Shown here: positions 53,951-63,954 of the stretch, in pieces
Layout: each line of letters starts with the position of its first letter
Numbering within the stretch: position 1 is the stretch's first letter
Assembly: GCF_007995085.1 (NCBI RefSeq)
Contig: NZ_VOQS01000005.1
Coordinates: forward strand, 620,001-684,000
Source: Paraburkholderia azotifigens
GTDB lineage: Bacteria > Pseudomonadota > Gammaproteobacteria > Burkholderiales > Burkholderiaceae
Reading direction: 5' to 3'
Length of the DNA stretch: 64,000 nt
Program-made: the position numbers and the translations under genes
The notes under the pieces: model-generated
Seen by the model: the letters and a program-made list of their open reading frames with translations, nothing else
Told to the model about the DNA's origin: nothing
Database searches by the model: none

Positions 53951-54448
53951 TCACATCAATACCGGTTTAGAAGGTAAGTCCTCTCGAGACGAGGGAAGTG
54001 CGGGGAAATGCAATTTGAGCAGTGCCGTGACTTGCGCAATTCCTTGTACTGCGCCCGATTCATAATTGCCGTATCGAAACTCCGATTCCATCATGCTACA
54101 GATGGCTTCCCATTCTTGAGTCTCCACACGTGAATGGATGCCTCGGTCCGCGATGATTTCAACATCGCGGTCGGCCAACAGCAGGTAGATGAGAATTCCG
54201 TTGTTGCACTCCGTGTCCCACACTCGAAGCTGGGAAAACACGTCAATTGCCCGTTCGCGCGCTGTTAGCCCATCGAAGAGAGGCGTGCTGTGCAGCGCTC
54301 CTTCTACGACGAACAGGACCTGACCAATGTGCTCCCGGTGACTCTCTCGAATGGCCTGCTCAATGACCAATAGCGTGCGCGGCGGAAACGCGGCATTGAC
54401 CGACCAGCGGGTCATCGACAGATGTCGAACGATACGTTTGAGGTTCAC
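53951..54448 (-). CDS. TPM-domain protein, cytoplasmic variant
   Basis: A 165-residue protein starting at GTG 54448, 2 bp after the stop of the preceding TPM gene. It has a TPM-type core (EHIGQVLFVVEGALHSTP, ARERAIDVFSQLRVWDTECNNGILIYLLLADRDVEIIADRGI in outline) and no signal peptide or membrane anchor. Third gene of the lemA-TPM-TPM operon. Role is unknown; TPM proteins are linked to photosystem repair in plants and membrane quality control in bacteria. Confidence 0.75.
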   Translation of the reverse strand: MNLKRIVRHLSMTRWSVNAAFPPRTLLVIEQAIRESHREHIGQVLFVVEGALHSTPLFDGLTARERAIDVFSQLRVWDTECNNGILIYLLLADRDVEIIADRGIHSRVETQEWEAICSMMESEFRYGNYESGAVQGIAQVTALLKLHFPALPSSREDLPSKPVLM

Positions 54449-54450
54449 GG

Positions 54451-55305
54451 TCACCACCTCCCCGAAGCGCCGCCACCGCCAAACCCACCGCCCCCGCCTC
54501 TGAAGATATCGTGGTTCGAACGGCCGGCAATCCCTCCTGACCGGCCTCCGATGTAACGGCCACCGGCGAATGCTCCCATTCCACCGCCTAGAAGAGTGAA
54601 TACGAGCGCCACAGCGCCGGAAATAATGGCCAGCGCGATTGCCCCGGAAAGGAACCACGCCAGCACGCCGATGATGCCGCCGGTTACAAGGGCGCCTGGC
54701 AGGCGGCCGAGGATGGCGCGAAGCACACCTCCGGCGACTACAGCCACCACGAACAATGCAGGCAGGAGACCTCCCATACCGTTCGAATCTCCGCGTCGCT
54801 GCGGGGCAGGTAGCGGCTCGCCATCTACTACGCGGATAATGCTGTCGACACCCGCCGCAATGCCGCCATAGAAGTCGCCCTGTTTGAATTTGGGAACAAT
54901 GACTTCATTAATAATCCGGTTACTGGTCGCATCGTTCAATGCGCCCTCGAGGCCATATCCGACTTCGATGCGAAGCGCGCGGTCATTTTTCGCGACAATC
55001 AGCATGGCTCCGTCGTCGACCTTGGCACGCCCGAGCTTCCATTGCTCGACTACCCGCATCGAATACTGCTCGATTGTCTCGGGTTGCGTGGTGGGCACGA
55101 TGAGTACCGAAATCTGACTTCCCTTTCGGGTTTCGAAGTCCTTCAGGGTCTGTTCAATCGCCGAACGCTGCTCGCCCGTAAGCGTCCCTGTCTCGTCAAT
55201 GACGCGTGCAGTCAGAGGCGGTACGGGGACTTCGGCATAGGCGTATGGTCCGGCAAATGCCAGCGACATAAAGACGAATATGAATGCCGCGAGAAAGGCC
55301 TTCAA
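54451..55305 (-). CDS. TPM-domain membrane protein, YgcG type
   Basis: A 284-residue protein. Start is TTG 55305, overlapping the lemA stop (TTGA). Signal peptide to about residue 24, TPM domain at about 30-160 (VPPLTARVIDETGTLT, ISVLIVPTTQPETIEQYS, IEVGYGLEGALNDATSNRII), two membrane segments at about 180-240, and a Gly-rich tail (RGGGGGFGGGGASGRW). Second gene of the operon, as in many bacteria where lemA and ygcG-type genes are paired. Confidence 0.88.
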   Translation of the reverse strand: MKAFLAAFIFVFMSLAFAGPYAYAEVPVPPLTARVIDETGTLTGEQRSAIEQTLKDFETRKGSQISVLIVPTTQPETIEQYSMRVVEQWKLGRAKVDDGAMLIVAKNDRALRIEVGYGLEGALNDATSNRIINEVIVPKFKQGDFYGGIAAGVDSIIRVVDGEPLPAPQRRGDSNGMGGLLPALFVVAVVAGGVLRAILGRLPGALVTGGIIGVLAWFLSGAIALAIISGAVALVFTLLGGGMGAFAGGRYIGGRSGGIAGRSNHDIFRGGGGGFGGGGASGRW

Positions 55306-55964
55306 TTGTTGGCTCCGCCGGCAGAAGCGGGAGCCGCGCCGAAGTCAACGCGCGGAGGTCTGGCGATTTCTGCTTCGTTCGCAACCGAGAAGTTCGGTTT
55401 TTCCTGGTATCCGAAGGCCTTGGCGGTCAGGTTGCTGGGGAACGACCGCACAGTCGAGTTGTACTGCTGGACCGACTTTATGTACCGATTGCGCGCCACT
55501 GCAATGCGATTCTCAGTTCCTTCAAGCTGAGCCTGCAGGTCGCGAAAATTCGCGTCCGACTTCAGTTGCGGATAATTTTCCGAGACCACTAACAGACGGG
55601 ACAAAGACGAAGTGAGCCGACCTTGGGCGGACTCGAATTGCGCAAATGCCTGTGGGTCGGACAGCATCTCCGGAGTCGCCCGAATGGAACCCACCTGTGC
55701 GCGGGCCTCAGTGACGCGCGTCAGAACGTCCTTTTCCTGATTTGCATACCCCTTCACGGTGTTGACCAGATTGGGCACCAGGTCAGCGCGTCGCTGATAC
55801 TGATTGAGAACCTCCGACCAGCTCGCCTTGACCTGTTCGTCTTCGGTCTGGATGGCGTTGTAGCCGCATCCGGCAAGAGCTGTGACCGACGCCAAAGCCA
55901 AGGCCGTGAAAGCCGTCCGAACGAAGCGTCGGATGCCACTGGAGAGTTTCTGGCTGCCTGGCAT
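55302..55964 (-). CDS. lemA: LemA family lipoprotein-like protein
   Basis: A 220-residue protein. Start MPGSQKLSSG follows GGAG. A lipobox-like TALAGC33 after a hydrophobic stretch suggests lipidation. The LemA domain, all helical, is plain: NQYQRRADLVPNLVNTVKGYA, EARAQVGS, QGRLTSSLSRLLVVSENYPQLKSD and LEGTENRIAVARNRY in outline. First of three genes. Confidence 0.9.
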   Translation of the reverse strand: MPGSQKLSSGIRRFVRTAFTALALASVTALAGCGYNAIQTEDEQVKASWSEVLNQYQRRADLVPNLVNTVKGYANQEKDVLTRVTEARAQVGSIRATPEMLSDPQAFAQFESAQGRLTSSLSRLLVVSENYPQLKSDANFRDLQAQLEGTENRIAVARNRYIKSVQQYNSTVRSFPSNLTAKAFGYQEKPNFSVANEAEIARPPRVDFGAAPASAGGANN

Positions 55965-56246
55965 AGGGAGACTCCTCGATTCGTCGTGATTCACGTGCAA
56001 CCGTCGCGTCCACGGTGCACGCTTCTCTCTTTCCATCCTACGGTGGCGCACGCGCCGTGGCTTGACATACATCAAGGCCTGCAAGGGCGCGTCGCCTGGC
56101 GGTGCTCCGTATCGAGGCCTGCTGCGAGGTTGTTTCAGTTGGAAAGTTCGCTTGAGCTAAATCAACGAGGGCAGCCTGCCCGGGGGTACATTGAAAGGAG
56201 CAGGTGCAAAAGAACAATTGCCTGTAACCGTGTTCACGGAGGCACG
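55965..56246. other. divergent promoter region between lemA and the copper block
   Basis: About 280 bp without a gene. GGAGGCACGA directly precedes the decayed Met-rich gene, so that gene once had a working ribosome site. Confidence 0.4.
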
Positions 56247-56700
56247 AATGCCCTTTTTCTAAACGGCTAGCACTGATTGGTGCGTCGTTTCTCGTACTTC
56301 ATGCTGGAACTGCGATTGGCGTTCAACCGGCGACGGATGCTGCCGCCCACAAAGCTCACTACCCGGCGGCGGCAAGTGCGCCGTCCGCAAAGAGCAAAAA
56401 ACTCGCGGGCGTTGACCAGCCGATGAAGCAGATGCAGGCAATGCACGAAAAATGGATGGCCGCGAATACGGCCGAGGCGCCCGCCGCGCTAATGGATGAG
56501 CAGATGTAATCCATGCAGAGCGGCATGCACATGATGGACATGATGAAGCAGCACTCGCAGGATGCCGATGTCAGGCCAGAAGCACCGGATGATGGAGATG
56601 CGCCTGGACATGATGCAAATGATGATGCAGGCGATGATGGACCGCCAGTCTGCGCAGAATCCGCCTACAGGGAAGCAGGTTCTACGTGTAACCGGAGTTG
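56247..56700 (+). pseudogene. decayed methionine-rich periplasmic metal-binding protein
   Basis: ATG 56247 follows GGAGGCACGA. With one T removed from the T5 run just after the start, a signal peptide appears (MPFSKRLALIGASFLVLHAG) and reading continues to KQMQAMHEKWMAANTAE...MDEQM. There an in-frame TAA interrupts, then SMQSGMHMMDMMKQ follows, and near 56560 the frame shifts again to give MSGQKHRMMEMRLDMMQMMMQAMMDRQ. Met/His richness and position before copper genes suggest copper or silver binding. Three separate lesions argue for real decay rather than a single read error. Confidence 0.7.
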
Positions 56701-56703
56701 ACC

Positions 56704-56970
56704 ATGGACGAAACCACGCACGACTCGCGCCCCTTCTGGAAGTCGCGGTCTGCGATTGCGCTGCTGGTGTTCTCCGCCATCGCGCTGTTCCTGCTCTTTT
56801 CCGAGCACAGGGCGCATTTCCTGGGCGTGCTGCCGTATCTCTTGCTGCTCTCGTGCCCGCTAATGCATCTGTTCATGCATCACGGGCATGGTCACAGGCA
56901 TGGTAATCGCAGTTCAGCAAATGCAGAACGGGCATCGGAAGACGGAGGCGACCATGAGCAGCATCGGTAA
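56704..56970 (+). CDS. DUF2933-type small membrane protein
   Basis: An 88-residue protein starting MDETTHDSRPFW behind GGAG. Two short membrane segments (IALLVFSAIALFLLF and LGVLPYLLLLSCPLMHLFM) are followed by a His-rich tail (HHGHGHRHG). This layout matches the DUF2933 family found in copper-resistance loci. Its 3' end overlaps the next gene by 17 bp. Confidence 0.75.
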   Translation: MDETTHDSRPFWKSRSAIALLVFSAIALFLLFSEHRAHFLGVLPYLLLLSCPLMHLFMHHGHGHRHGNRSSANAERASEDGGDHEQHR

Positions 56971-57610
56971 CGGCTACGGACTCTGGAGCCTGGTCGTCAT
57001 CAACTCGCTGGTTTTCATCATCTTCGCCTTCAGCTTTTTCAAGCCGGCGACCGGACGCGACTGGCGAACGTTCGGCGGATTTTCTGCCTTTGTCGTCGCG
57101 CTCTTCGCGGAGATGTACGGGTTCCCGCTCACCATCTATCTTTTATCGGGGTGGTTGCAGACACGCTTTCCGCAAACAAATCTGTTCACACACGAGTCAG
57201 GACACATCTGGTGGACGATGACGGGCCGACACGGTGACCCGCATTTCGCGGTTCCGCACATCCTGAGCATGGTTTTTATTTTTGGCGGCTTTTACCTGCT
57301 GTCGACTGCGTGGCACGTCCTATATGAAGCGCAACGCGTGGGACAGCTTGCTACAACTGGTGCGTACGCGAAAATCCGGCATCCGCAGTACGTTGCTTTT
57401 ATCGTCATCATGTTTGGCTTCCTGCTGCAGTGGCCGACGCTTATCACGCTGTTGATGTTTCCGATACTCGTGTTCATGTACGTCAGGCTCGCAATACAGG
57501 AAGAGCGCGATTCGGAAGCGCGCTTCGGAGATGCGTGGCGAGAGTACGCATCACACACGCCGCGCTTTGTTCCGCGACTGTACGGGGACAATACGGTCGA
57601 CGTTCATTAA
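56954..57610 (+). CDS. isoprenylcysteine carboxyl-methyltransferase-like membrane protein
   Basis: A 218-residue protein; start MSSIGNGYGLW behind GGAGG. About five helices; the C-terminal half carries TTGAYAKIRHPQYVAFIVIM and the ending EERDSEARFGDAWREYASHTPRFVP in outline, the conserved ICMT/PEMT signature. In bacteria such genes often sit beside copper ATPases. The methylation target is unknown. Confidence 0.8.
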   Translation: MSSIGNGYGLWSLVVINSLVFIIFAFSFFKPATGRDWRTFGGFSAFVVALFAEMYGFPLTIYLLSGWLQTRFPQTNLFTHESGHIWWTMTGRHGDPHFAVPHILSMVFIFGGFYLLSTAWHVLYEAQRVGQLATTGAYAKIRHPQYVAFIVIMFGFLLQWPTLITLLMFPILVFMYVRLAIQEERDSEARFGDAWREYASHTPRFVPRLYGDNTVDVH

Positions 57611-57631
57611 GCTGAGTCGGGGACGCACACA

Positions 57632-59887
57632 ATGGTCTCATCGCATACGCATGTTCACGGGGACTCGCAACGGGCGAGCGGGGGCGTCGCCCACAAACAC
57701 GGGGCCTTGGACGAGGGGAACATCCCTGCGCCGGATACCGGCGTTATCTACACGTGCCCGATGCACCCGCAAGTACGCGCGTCTGCTCCCGGGTCGTGTC
57801 CTATCTGCGGCATGGCGCTTGAGCCAGTGCTTCCGACCGGGGCACAGGAGCGAAACGTCGAACTGGAGTCGATGAGCCGACGCTTCTGGGTTGGACTTGC
57901 TCTGTCGATTCCGCTGTTGATGATGACGATGGGCAAGATGATTCTGCCGTTCGACATCGATTCAGCTATCGATGGGCTTTTCTCGAGTGCCCCGCACTGG
58001 ATGACGACATCGTGGTCCCAATGCATTCAGGCCTTGCTCGCTACGCCTGTCGTCTTGTGGGGCGGTTGGCCTTTTTTTGAGCGCGGGTGGAATTCGTTCG
58101 TGACCCGGCGACTGAACATGTTCAGCCTCATCGCGGTGGGCGTCGCGGCTGCTTATGTGTTCAGTGTGTTCGCACTGTTTTTCCCCGACGCCTTACCTCA
58201 GGCATTCCGTCACGGACAGGAGCTGCCCCTGTATTTCGAGGCGGCTGCCGTCATTGTGACCCTGGTCTTGCTTGGGCAGGTGCTCGAACTTCGCGCGCGC
58301 TCACGCACGTCGAGCGCGATACGTGACCTGCTGAAACTCGCCCCGCACACGGCGGTTCGCATCAGGCCCGATGGCGTGGAGGAGACTGTCTCTCTCGATG
58401 CGGTTGTCGTGGGCGACATCTTGCGCGTAAAGCCCGGTACAAAGATTCCCGTAGACGGTGAGGTGATGGAAGGAAGCTCGAGCGTCGACGAATCGATGAT
58501 TACTGGCGAATCCATTCCTGCGGAAAAGGTTTCAGGGAGCAAGGTGACGGGTGCAACGGTCAACCAGACGGGAACGTTTGTGATGCGCGCGGAGAAGGTT
58601 GGCTCCGACACTCTGCTCGCGCGCATCGTGCAAATGGTCGCGGACGCGAGCCGTTCCCGTGCGCCTATCCAGAAGCTCGCGGACCAGGTGTCCGGCTGGT
58701 TTGTGTTGGCAGTCTTATGCATCGCGGTCGCTGCGTTCCTGGTCTGGGCTGTTGCAGGACCCACTCCCGCGCTCGCAAACGCACTGGTCGTCGCCATTAG
58801 TGTGCTCATCATTGCATGTCCCTGCGCGCTCGGGCTTGCAACGCCCGTGTCCATCATCGTCGGCGTTGGCCGGGGTGCCCAGGAAGGCGTGCTCATCAAG
58901 GACGCGGAAGCTCTCGAACTGATGGAGAAGGTTGACACCGTCGTTGTCGACAAGACAGGTACGCTGACAGAGGGAAAGCCGCGCGTTCAGAAGGTGGTGG
59001 CGGTCCATCCCGGACAGGAATCGCAGATTCTCGGCTATGCCGCCAGCCTGGAAGGCGCAAGCGAGCACCCGCTCGCGCAGGCAATTACGACGTTTGCGAA
59101 AGAAGCGGGAGCCACGACCTCACATGTCGACACCTTTGACTCCTTGCCGGGCAAGGGCGTGACGGGAAAAATTGGTGGGCACGCGGCGTCCTTGGGTAAC
59201 GCCCGGTTGATGACGGACCTGAGCGTTGATTGCGGGTCTGTGGAGCACGACACGGACCGCCTGCGCGAGGCCGGACAGACCGTCATGTATCTCGCGATTG
59301 ACGGCGAGCTGGCAGGCTATATCGGCGTGGCTGACACGGTCAAAGGTACGACACCGGAGGCTGTGCGGCAGTTGAAGGCAACCGGGGTGCGGATTGTGAT
59401 GCTAACAGGTGACAACGAGGTCACGGCTCGTGCGGTCGCAGCGTCTCTGGTCCTGGATGAGGTCAAGGCAGGCGTTCTGCCGGAAGACAAATACAGGCAT
59501 GTCCAGGAACTGCAAAAGTCGGGGCGCATCGTGGCCATGGCAGGCGACGGCGTGAACGACGCCCCTGCGCTTGCTCAGGCGAATGTGGGCATTGCGATGG
59601 GGACGGGCGCGGACGTCGCAATGAACAGCGCACGCGTGGTGCTTGTAAAAGGCGACCTTCGCGGCATCGCGCGCGCTCGGTCCCTGAGCATCGCGACGAT
59701 GAAGAACATCCGCCAGAACCTGTTCTTCGCGTTTGCCTACAACGCCATCGGCATCCCCATTGCCGCAGGCGTCCTCTACCCGTGGCTCGGCATTCTCCTC
59801 AGCCCGATTATCGCGAGTGCCGCGATGGCGCTGAGTTCGGTGTCCGTCATCGGGAACGCACTGCGGCTGCGAGGCGTTCGGACGTGA
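57632..59887 (+). CDS. copper-exporting P1B-type ATPase with N-terminal heavy-metal-binding domain
   Basis: A 751-residue copper/silver pump. A His-rich start (HTHVHG) precedes a small heavy-metal-binding domain at about 38-66 ([24 protein letters not shown]). Then the P1B core: TGESIP actuator loop, CPC at 396-398 in the transport helix, DKTGT phosphorylation site at Asp440, HPLAQAI, and [11 protein letters not shown] hinge. The final helices [10 protein letters not shown] and [14 protein letters not shown] mark the Cu+/Ag+ subtype. No MxCxxC HMA domain is present, as in CopF/CopB-like pumps. Central gene of the copper block. Confidence 0.9.
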   Translation: MVSSHTHVHGDSQRASGGVAHKHGALDEGNIPAPDTGVIYTCPMHPQVRASAPGSCPICGMALEPVLPTGAQERNVELESMSRRFWVGLALSIPLLMMTMGKMILPFDIDSAIDGLFSSAPHWMTTSWSQCIQALLATPVVLWGGWPFFERGWNSFVTRRLNMFSLIAVGVAAAYVFSVFALFFPDALPQAFRHGQELPLYFEAAAVIVTLVLLGQVLELRARSRTSSAIRDLLKLAPHTAVRIRPDGVEETVSLDAVVVGDILRVKPGTKIPVDGEVMEGSSSVDESMITGESIPAEKVSGSKVTGATVNQTGTFVMRAEKVGSDTLLARIVQMVADASRSRAPIQKLADQVSGWFVLAVLCIAVAAFLVWAVAGPTPALANALVVAISVLIIACPCALGLATPVSIIVGVGRGAQEGVLIKDAEALELMEKVDTVVVDKTGTLTEGKPRVQKVVAVHPGQESQILGYAASLEGASEHPLAQAITTFAKEAGATTSHVDTFDSLPGKGVTGKIGGHAASLGNARLMTDLSVDCGSVEHDTDRLREAGQTVMYLAIDGELAGYIGVADTVKGTTPEAVRQLKATGVRIVMLTGDNEVTARAVAASLVLDEVKAGVLPEDKYRHVQELQKSGRIVAMAGDGVNDAPALAQANVGIAMGTGADVAMNSARVVLVKGDLRGIARARSLSIATMKNIRQNLFFAFAYNAIGIPIAAGVLYPWLGILLSPIIASAAMALSSVSVIGNALRLRGVRT

Positions 59888-60322
59888 ATCGCCATCCTGG
59901 CATAGGAGCAGGATGACGACGCAGCACCGAACAGGCTTGCAAGCGTTGATGAACGTGGCGAGTTATCAGGCAACAGCCTCCGCATCCCGGACGTCGACAC
60001 CGTCACTTCAATGACAGCGGAGAACGGGAACCCGAGGCTGAGTCCCCACAAAATCTGTCCACGACATCGTGAAGGACATCCAAAGGGCGTGACCCGGTGC
60101 GCTGAGAATTTGCATTGCAACCTCTATGACATCGAGCCCCAGGCAGGTCGCCGTGGCCGTCGCCGCATCTTGATGTTTTTCAATAGTCAGCTGACGAATC
60201 ATGCAGCACGGGACTCCGTAATCGCTCCATCATCCGTGAGAAGGCTCCAACGACCATGGCGTTACACACTGACACGTTCACGTGCTTACAGACGACTTAA
60301 CCCCGTGCTAGACTCTGCACCC
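59888..60322. other. gap after the copper ATPase
   Basis: About 435 bp. A short reverse frame (60008-60202, MIRQLTIEKHQ...) has reasonable composition but no neighbour or ribosome site to support it, so it is left as an uncertain remnant. The 3' part must hold the promoter of the next gene. Confidence 0.4.
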
Positions 60323-60715
60323 ATGTCCTACTGGCGCAAACTCCTTCTTGTCGTGCTGCTTGCACTGAGCCTTCCGGTTCAGTCGTTTGCGGCCGTCTCG
60401 ATGATTTGCGCGCCTTCGGAAGTGGCCGATGACGAATCCGTCACTCACCAGATCGGCCAGTCTGGGACGATGGATGAACATGCGGTCGTGGCAGATGTTG
60501 ATGACCACGATGGCCACGACCATAGCGGCGGCCACCATGCTCACGCGTGTCTTACCTGCGCATCGTGCTGCATCGGTGCGGCGCTACCCGCTGTGTCTGC
60601 ATTTTCCGCTTCGGCTGACCTGACTCATTTCTCCGTTCGATTGCCCACAGATGCCCGCGTCGTATTGTTCCTGACCGGCGGCATCGAACGTCCTCCCCGG
60701 GCCATTCTCGTCTAA
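60323..60715 (+). CDS. small His/Cys-rich exported protein of the copper block
   Basis: A 130-residue protein starting MSYWRKLLLVVLLALSLPVQSFA, a clear signal peptide. The mature part has an acidic/His-rich patch (DDHDGHDHSGGHHAHAC) followed by CLTCASCC, likely metal ligands, and a second hydrophobic stretch. It resembles small periplasmic metal-sensing or scavenging proteins such as CopL-type products. Identity not certain. Confidence 0.6.
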   Translation: MSYWRKLLLVVLLALSLPVQSFAAVSMICAPSEVADDESVTHQIGQSGTMDEHAVVADVDDHDGHDHSGGHHAHACLTCASCCIGAALPAVSAFSASADLTHFSVRLPTDARVVLFLTGGIERPPRAILV

Positions 60716-60802
60716 TCCACGCAATCGCGGCCGCTGGCTGCGACCGGAAAGTCTTTCTGGAGCCCGTCATGGTCTCCGGATGGTTCACGACGAGAAAAAT
60801 TC

Positions 60803-61090
60803 ATGCGAACAATATCTGCGGCGCTTATCGGCGCGGGCGCAGTGTTGCCGTTGCTCGCGCACGCCACGACTGCTGTGCCCGACCCGACAGATGCGGGCGC
60901 ATCGGTCCCGGCTGTCGCCGTGCAGTCTGCGTTTGACGGCTACAAATCCTGGCAGGACGGGGAAGCACCAGGCTGGACACAGCTGAATCGCGCTGTCGCG
61001 CCCGGTCACGGCAAGACCGGAACGAAGCACGGTCAACAAGCCGGGTCGCCACAAGAGGGGAAGAACGGGCACGGAGGCGATTCGAAATGA
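60803..61090 (+). CDS. small exported hypothetical protein of the copper block
   Basis: A 95-residue protein with a signal peptide (MRTISAALIGAGAVLPLLAHA) and a hydrophilic Gly/Lys/His-rich tail (HGKTGTKHGQQ...NGHGGDSK). It overlaps the TolC-like gene by ATGA, so it belongs to the efflux operon. The central block YKSWQDGEAPGW recurs in similar small proteins encoded before efflux genes. Function unknown. Confidence 0.65.
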   Translation: MRTISAALIGAGAVLPLLAHATTAVPDPTDAGASVPAVAVQSAFDGYKSWQDGEAPGWTQLNRAVAPGHGKTGTKHGQQAGSPQEGKNGHGGDSK

Positions 61091-62592
61091 TTCGATACCT
61101 CGCTCCGAACCGCGTGGCATGCATCGCTATCGCAACTGCATTCCTCGCCGGCTGCACGACGTTCTCCAAGGACGGGGGATTCAACGCCGTATCAACCACT
61201 GCGACGGAGCGGCTTGGCAAGGATGCCGTCTACGTCAGAACCGACGAAGACCGCGACGCCGTTTTCAAGCGCACTCAGGAACTGCTGTCGAAGCCGCTCG
61301 GTATGGACGATGCCGTTCAGGTCGCGCTGCTGAACAACCGGGGACTCCAGGCGTCGTACGCCGAACTCGGTATCTCCGAGGCCGACCTCGTGCAGGCGGG
61401 TCGTCTACCCAATCCAGGATTTACGTTCAGTCGAACGCACTGGAGCGATGGCATCAGCATCAGCCGAACCTTCTCGATGGGCGTACTGGGCGTGCTTACT
61501 CTGCCGGTGGCGACCCGCATTGAGAGTCGCCGGTTTGAGCAGACGAAGCTCGAGACGGCCAACGCGATGCTCATCGTCGCTGCTGATGCCCGAAGAGCCT
61601 ACGTCAACGCCGTAGCTGCGGAGCAGTCTGCCCTTTACGCGGCCCAGGTCACGGACTCGGCCGAAGCCGGGGCAGAGCTCGCGTTGCGCATGCGTCAGGC
61701 CGGCAGTTTCAGCAAGCTCGACTATGCGCGCGAGCAGGCGTTTTACGCTGAGTCGGTCGCACAGTTGGCCAAGTCCCGACAGCAATCCGTGGTAGCCCGG
61801 GAGAAGCTCACACGAACGATGGGCTTGTGGGGTGCAGGAACCCAGTACAAGCTGCCGGACCGCTTGCCTGACCTCCCGAAGGACAGGCCTCAACTGAATG
61901 ACGCCGAGGGCTTCGCGATGCAAAACCGCCTGGATATTCAGGCGGCGAAGCTGAGAACACAAGGCGTTGCAACTTCGCTGGGGCTGAGCAAGGCAACCCG
62001 GTTCATCAATGCACTGGAGGTCGGCTATCTCGACAACTTCGAGACCGACAAGGGGCACGAGCACGGGTACGAAATCAGCGTCGACATTCCCATCTTCGAC
62101 TGGGGCAGCGCGAAAGTCGCGCGGGCAGAAGCCATCTACATGCAGTCGGCGAACCGGCTCGCCCAGACGGCGATTGACGCCCGTTCCGAGGTTCGCGAGT
62201 CGTACTCCGCGTACGCGACAAGCTACGACGTTGCCAGGCACTACCGCGATGAAGTCGTGCCCGTGCGCAAGACCATCTCGGACGAAATGCTGCTGCGCTA
62301 CAACGGCATGCTGACAAGCGTATTCGAGCTACTCGCCGATTCGCGCGACCAGGTCGCAGCCGTCAACGGATACATCGACGCGCTGAAAGAGTACTGGCTT
62401 GCTGAGACGGACCTTCAACAGTCGCTGGGTGGCCGGCTTCCGCCGCTTGCCATGGGGCAGACGCCCGACGTACCGCGCAGCGCTGAAGCGCCAGCACCTG
62501 CCGCACAACCAGCACCGGCTCCGATGCGGGACTCGCCGTTGCCTGCTCCCGCGACGCAGCCCGCATCGTCGACGAATTCAGAAGGTAAATGA
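61087..62592 (+). CDS. TolC-family outer-membrane efflux lipoprotein
   Basis: A 501-residue protein with a lipobox (AFLAGC, Cys23) and two outer-membrane-efflux repeats of coiled-coil helices (VQVALLNNRGLQASYAELGI at the first repeat, QNRLDIQAAKLRTQ at the second). A Pro/Ala-rich tail of about 50 residues ends it. In this locus it is followed by the multicopper oxidase, not by an RND pump, so it may serve periplasmic metal export with an unlinked partner. Confidence 0.85.
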   Translation: MIRYLAPNRVACIAIATAFLAGCTTFSKDGGFNAVSTTATERLGKDAVYVRTDEDRDAVFKRTQELLSKPLGMDDAVQVALLNNRGLQASYAELGISEADLVQAGRLPNPGFTFSRTHWSDGISISRTFSMGVLGVLTLPVATRIESRRFEQTKLETANAMLIVAADARRAYVNAVAAEQSALYAAQVTDSAEAGAELALRMRQAGSFSKLDYAREQAFYAESVAQLAKSRQQSVVAREKLTRTMGLWGAGTQYKLPDRLPDLPKDRPQLNDAEGFAMQNRLDIQAAKLRTQGVATSLGLSKATRFINALEVGYLDNFETDKGHEHGYEISVDIPIFDWGSAKVARAEAIYMQSANRLAQTAIDARSEVRESYSAYATSYDVARHYRDEVVPVRKTISDEMLLRYNGMLTSVFELLADSRDQVAAVNGYIDALKEYWLAETDLQQSLGGRLPPLAMGQTPDVPRSAEAPAPAAQPAPAPMRDSPLPAPATQPASSTNSEGK

Positions 62593-63890
62593 ACATGGTT
62601 TCACGTCGAAATTTTCTCGGCGGCTCAGGCGCGGCGCTCCTCGGCGCGGCGTTGGTCAGCAAGGCGGGAGCAGTTTCACTTCCGGAAGCGGCCATCATGG
62701 AAAAAACGGCGACCCAGCCACCGCTTGTGCCGCCAAATGGTCGCCCCTATACGCCCGTGGCAACGCTCAATGGCTGGACGTTGCCCTGGCGGATGAAGAA
62801 CGGCTGGAAGGAGTTTCATCTCATCGCCGAGCCGGTCGTTCGCGAAATGGCTCCGGGCATGAAGGCAAATCTCTGGGGTTATAACGGCCAGGCACCTGGG
62901 CCGACCATCGAGGCGGTCGAAGGCGACAAGGTCCGCATCTTCGTGACCAACAAACTGCCGGAACACACCACGGTTCATTGGCACGGGATGCTGGTGCCGT
63001 CCGGGATGGACGGCGTAGGCGGTCTCACGCAACCACATATCCCGCCCGGCAAGACGTTCGTCTATGAATTCCAGCTCGAGAAGCACGGCACTTTCATGTA
63101 TCACCCGCATGCCGACGAGATGGTGCAGATGGCCATGGGGATGATGGGCACGTTCATCGTGCATCCGAAGGACCGCAGCGTCATGCAGGTGGACCGCGAC
63201 TTCGTGTTCCTGATGTCCGCCTACGACATTGACCCAGGGAGCTTCACGCCACGCGTCAACGAAATGACGGACTTCAACATGTGGACGTGGAATGCCCGGG
63301 TCTTTCCCGGCGTCGACCCGTTGCCCGTACGCGCAGGAGACCGGGTGCGCATCCGCTTCGGCAATCTGACGATGACCAATCACCCCATTCATCTTCACGG
63401 GTACAGCTTCGAGGTCGCAGGAACCGACGGTGGATGGATTCCCCCTTCCGCACGCTGGCCGGAAGTGACAGCCGACGTTGCAGTCGGTCAGATGCGCGCC
63501 ATCGAGTTCACGGCAAACCGGCCCGGTGACTGGGCGTTTCACTGCCACAAGTCCCATCACACGATGAATGCGATGGGGCATCAGGTCCCGAACCTGATTG
63601 GCGTACCGCAGAAAGACCTGGCGAAACGTATCAACAAGCTCGTGCCGGACTACATGGCGATGGGCAGTACCGGCGGCTCGATGGGTGAGATGGAGATGCC
63701 GCTACCCGACAACACGCTCCCGATGATGACGGGCACCGGGCCATTTGGCGCGCTGGAAATGGGTGGCATGTTCACCGTCGTGAAAGTGCGTGAGGGACTC
63801 GGCCGTAACGATTACCGCGACCCGGGCTGGTTCAGACACCCGGCGGGAACCGTTGCGTACGAGTACACAGGTGAGCTGCCCGATCACTGA
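62589..63890 (+). CDS. multicopper oxidase, Tat-exported, copper-tolerance type
   Basis: A 433- or 431-residue periplasmic oxidase; ATG 62589 overlaps the tolC-like stop, while ATG 62595 is better spaced from GAAGG. The twin-arginine signal is SRRNFLGGSGAALLG. Copper sites: HWHG, then YHPHADEM, NHPIHLHGYSFEV and HCHKSHH near the C-terminus supply type 1, 2 and 3 ligands. A Met-rich stretch (GSMGEMEMPLPDNTLPMMTG) resembles the Cu+-binding region of CueO/CopA-type oxidases. Probably oxidises Cu+ in the periplasm. Confidence 0.88.
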   Translation: MNMVSRRNFLGGSGAALLGAALVSKAGAVSLPEAAIMEKTATQPPLVPPNGRPYTPVATLNGWTLPWRMKNGWKEFHLIAEPVVREMAPGMKANLWGYNGQAPGPTIEAVEGDKVRIFVTNKLPEHTTVHWHGMLVPSGMDGVGGLTQPHIPPGKTFVYEFQLEKHGTFMYHPHADEMVQMAMGMMGTFIVHPKDRSVMQVDRDFVFLMSAYDIDPGSFTPRVNEMTDFNMWTWNARVFPGVDPLPVRAGDRVRIRFGNLTMTNHPIHLHGYSFEVAGTDGGWIPPSARWPEVTADVAVGQMRAIEFTANRPGDWAFHCHKSHHTMNAMGHQVPNLIGVPQKDLAKRINKLVPDYMAMGSTGGSMGEMEMPLPDNTLPMMTGTGPFGALEMGGMFTVVKVREGLGRNDYRDPGWFRHPAGTVAYEYTGELPDH

Positions 63891-63954
63891 TTTCGTGGAG
63901 GGCTGGACATGACGCCAGCCGGGATTTGTTATTTCAACTGTGGGAGAGAGCGTA

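Noticed and set aside
53574..53954. A 126-codon reverse frame between H-NS and the TPM genes
   Set aside because: No ribosome site, no domain, composition mixed; may be a remnant but nothing supports a gene.
60008..60202. A short reverse frame resembling a transposase start
   Set aside because: The likeness is limited to a few residues and no inverted repeats or further transposase sequence follow.
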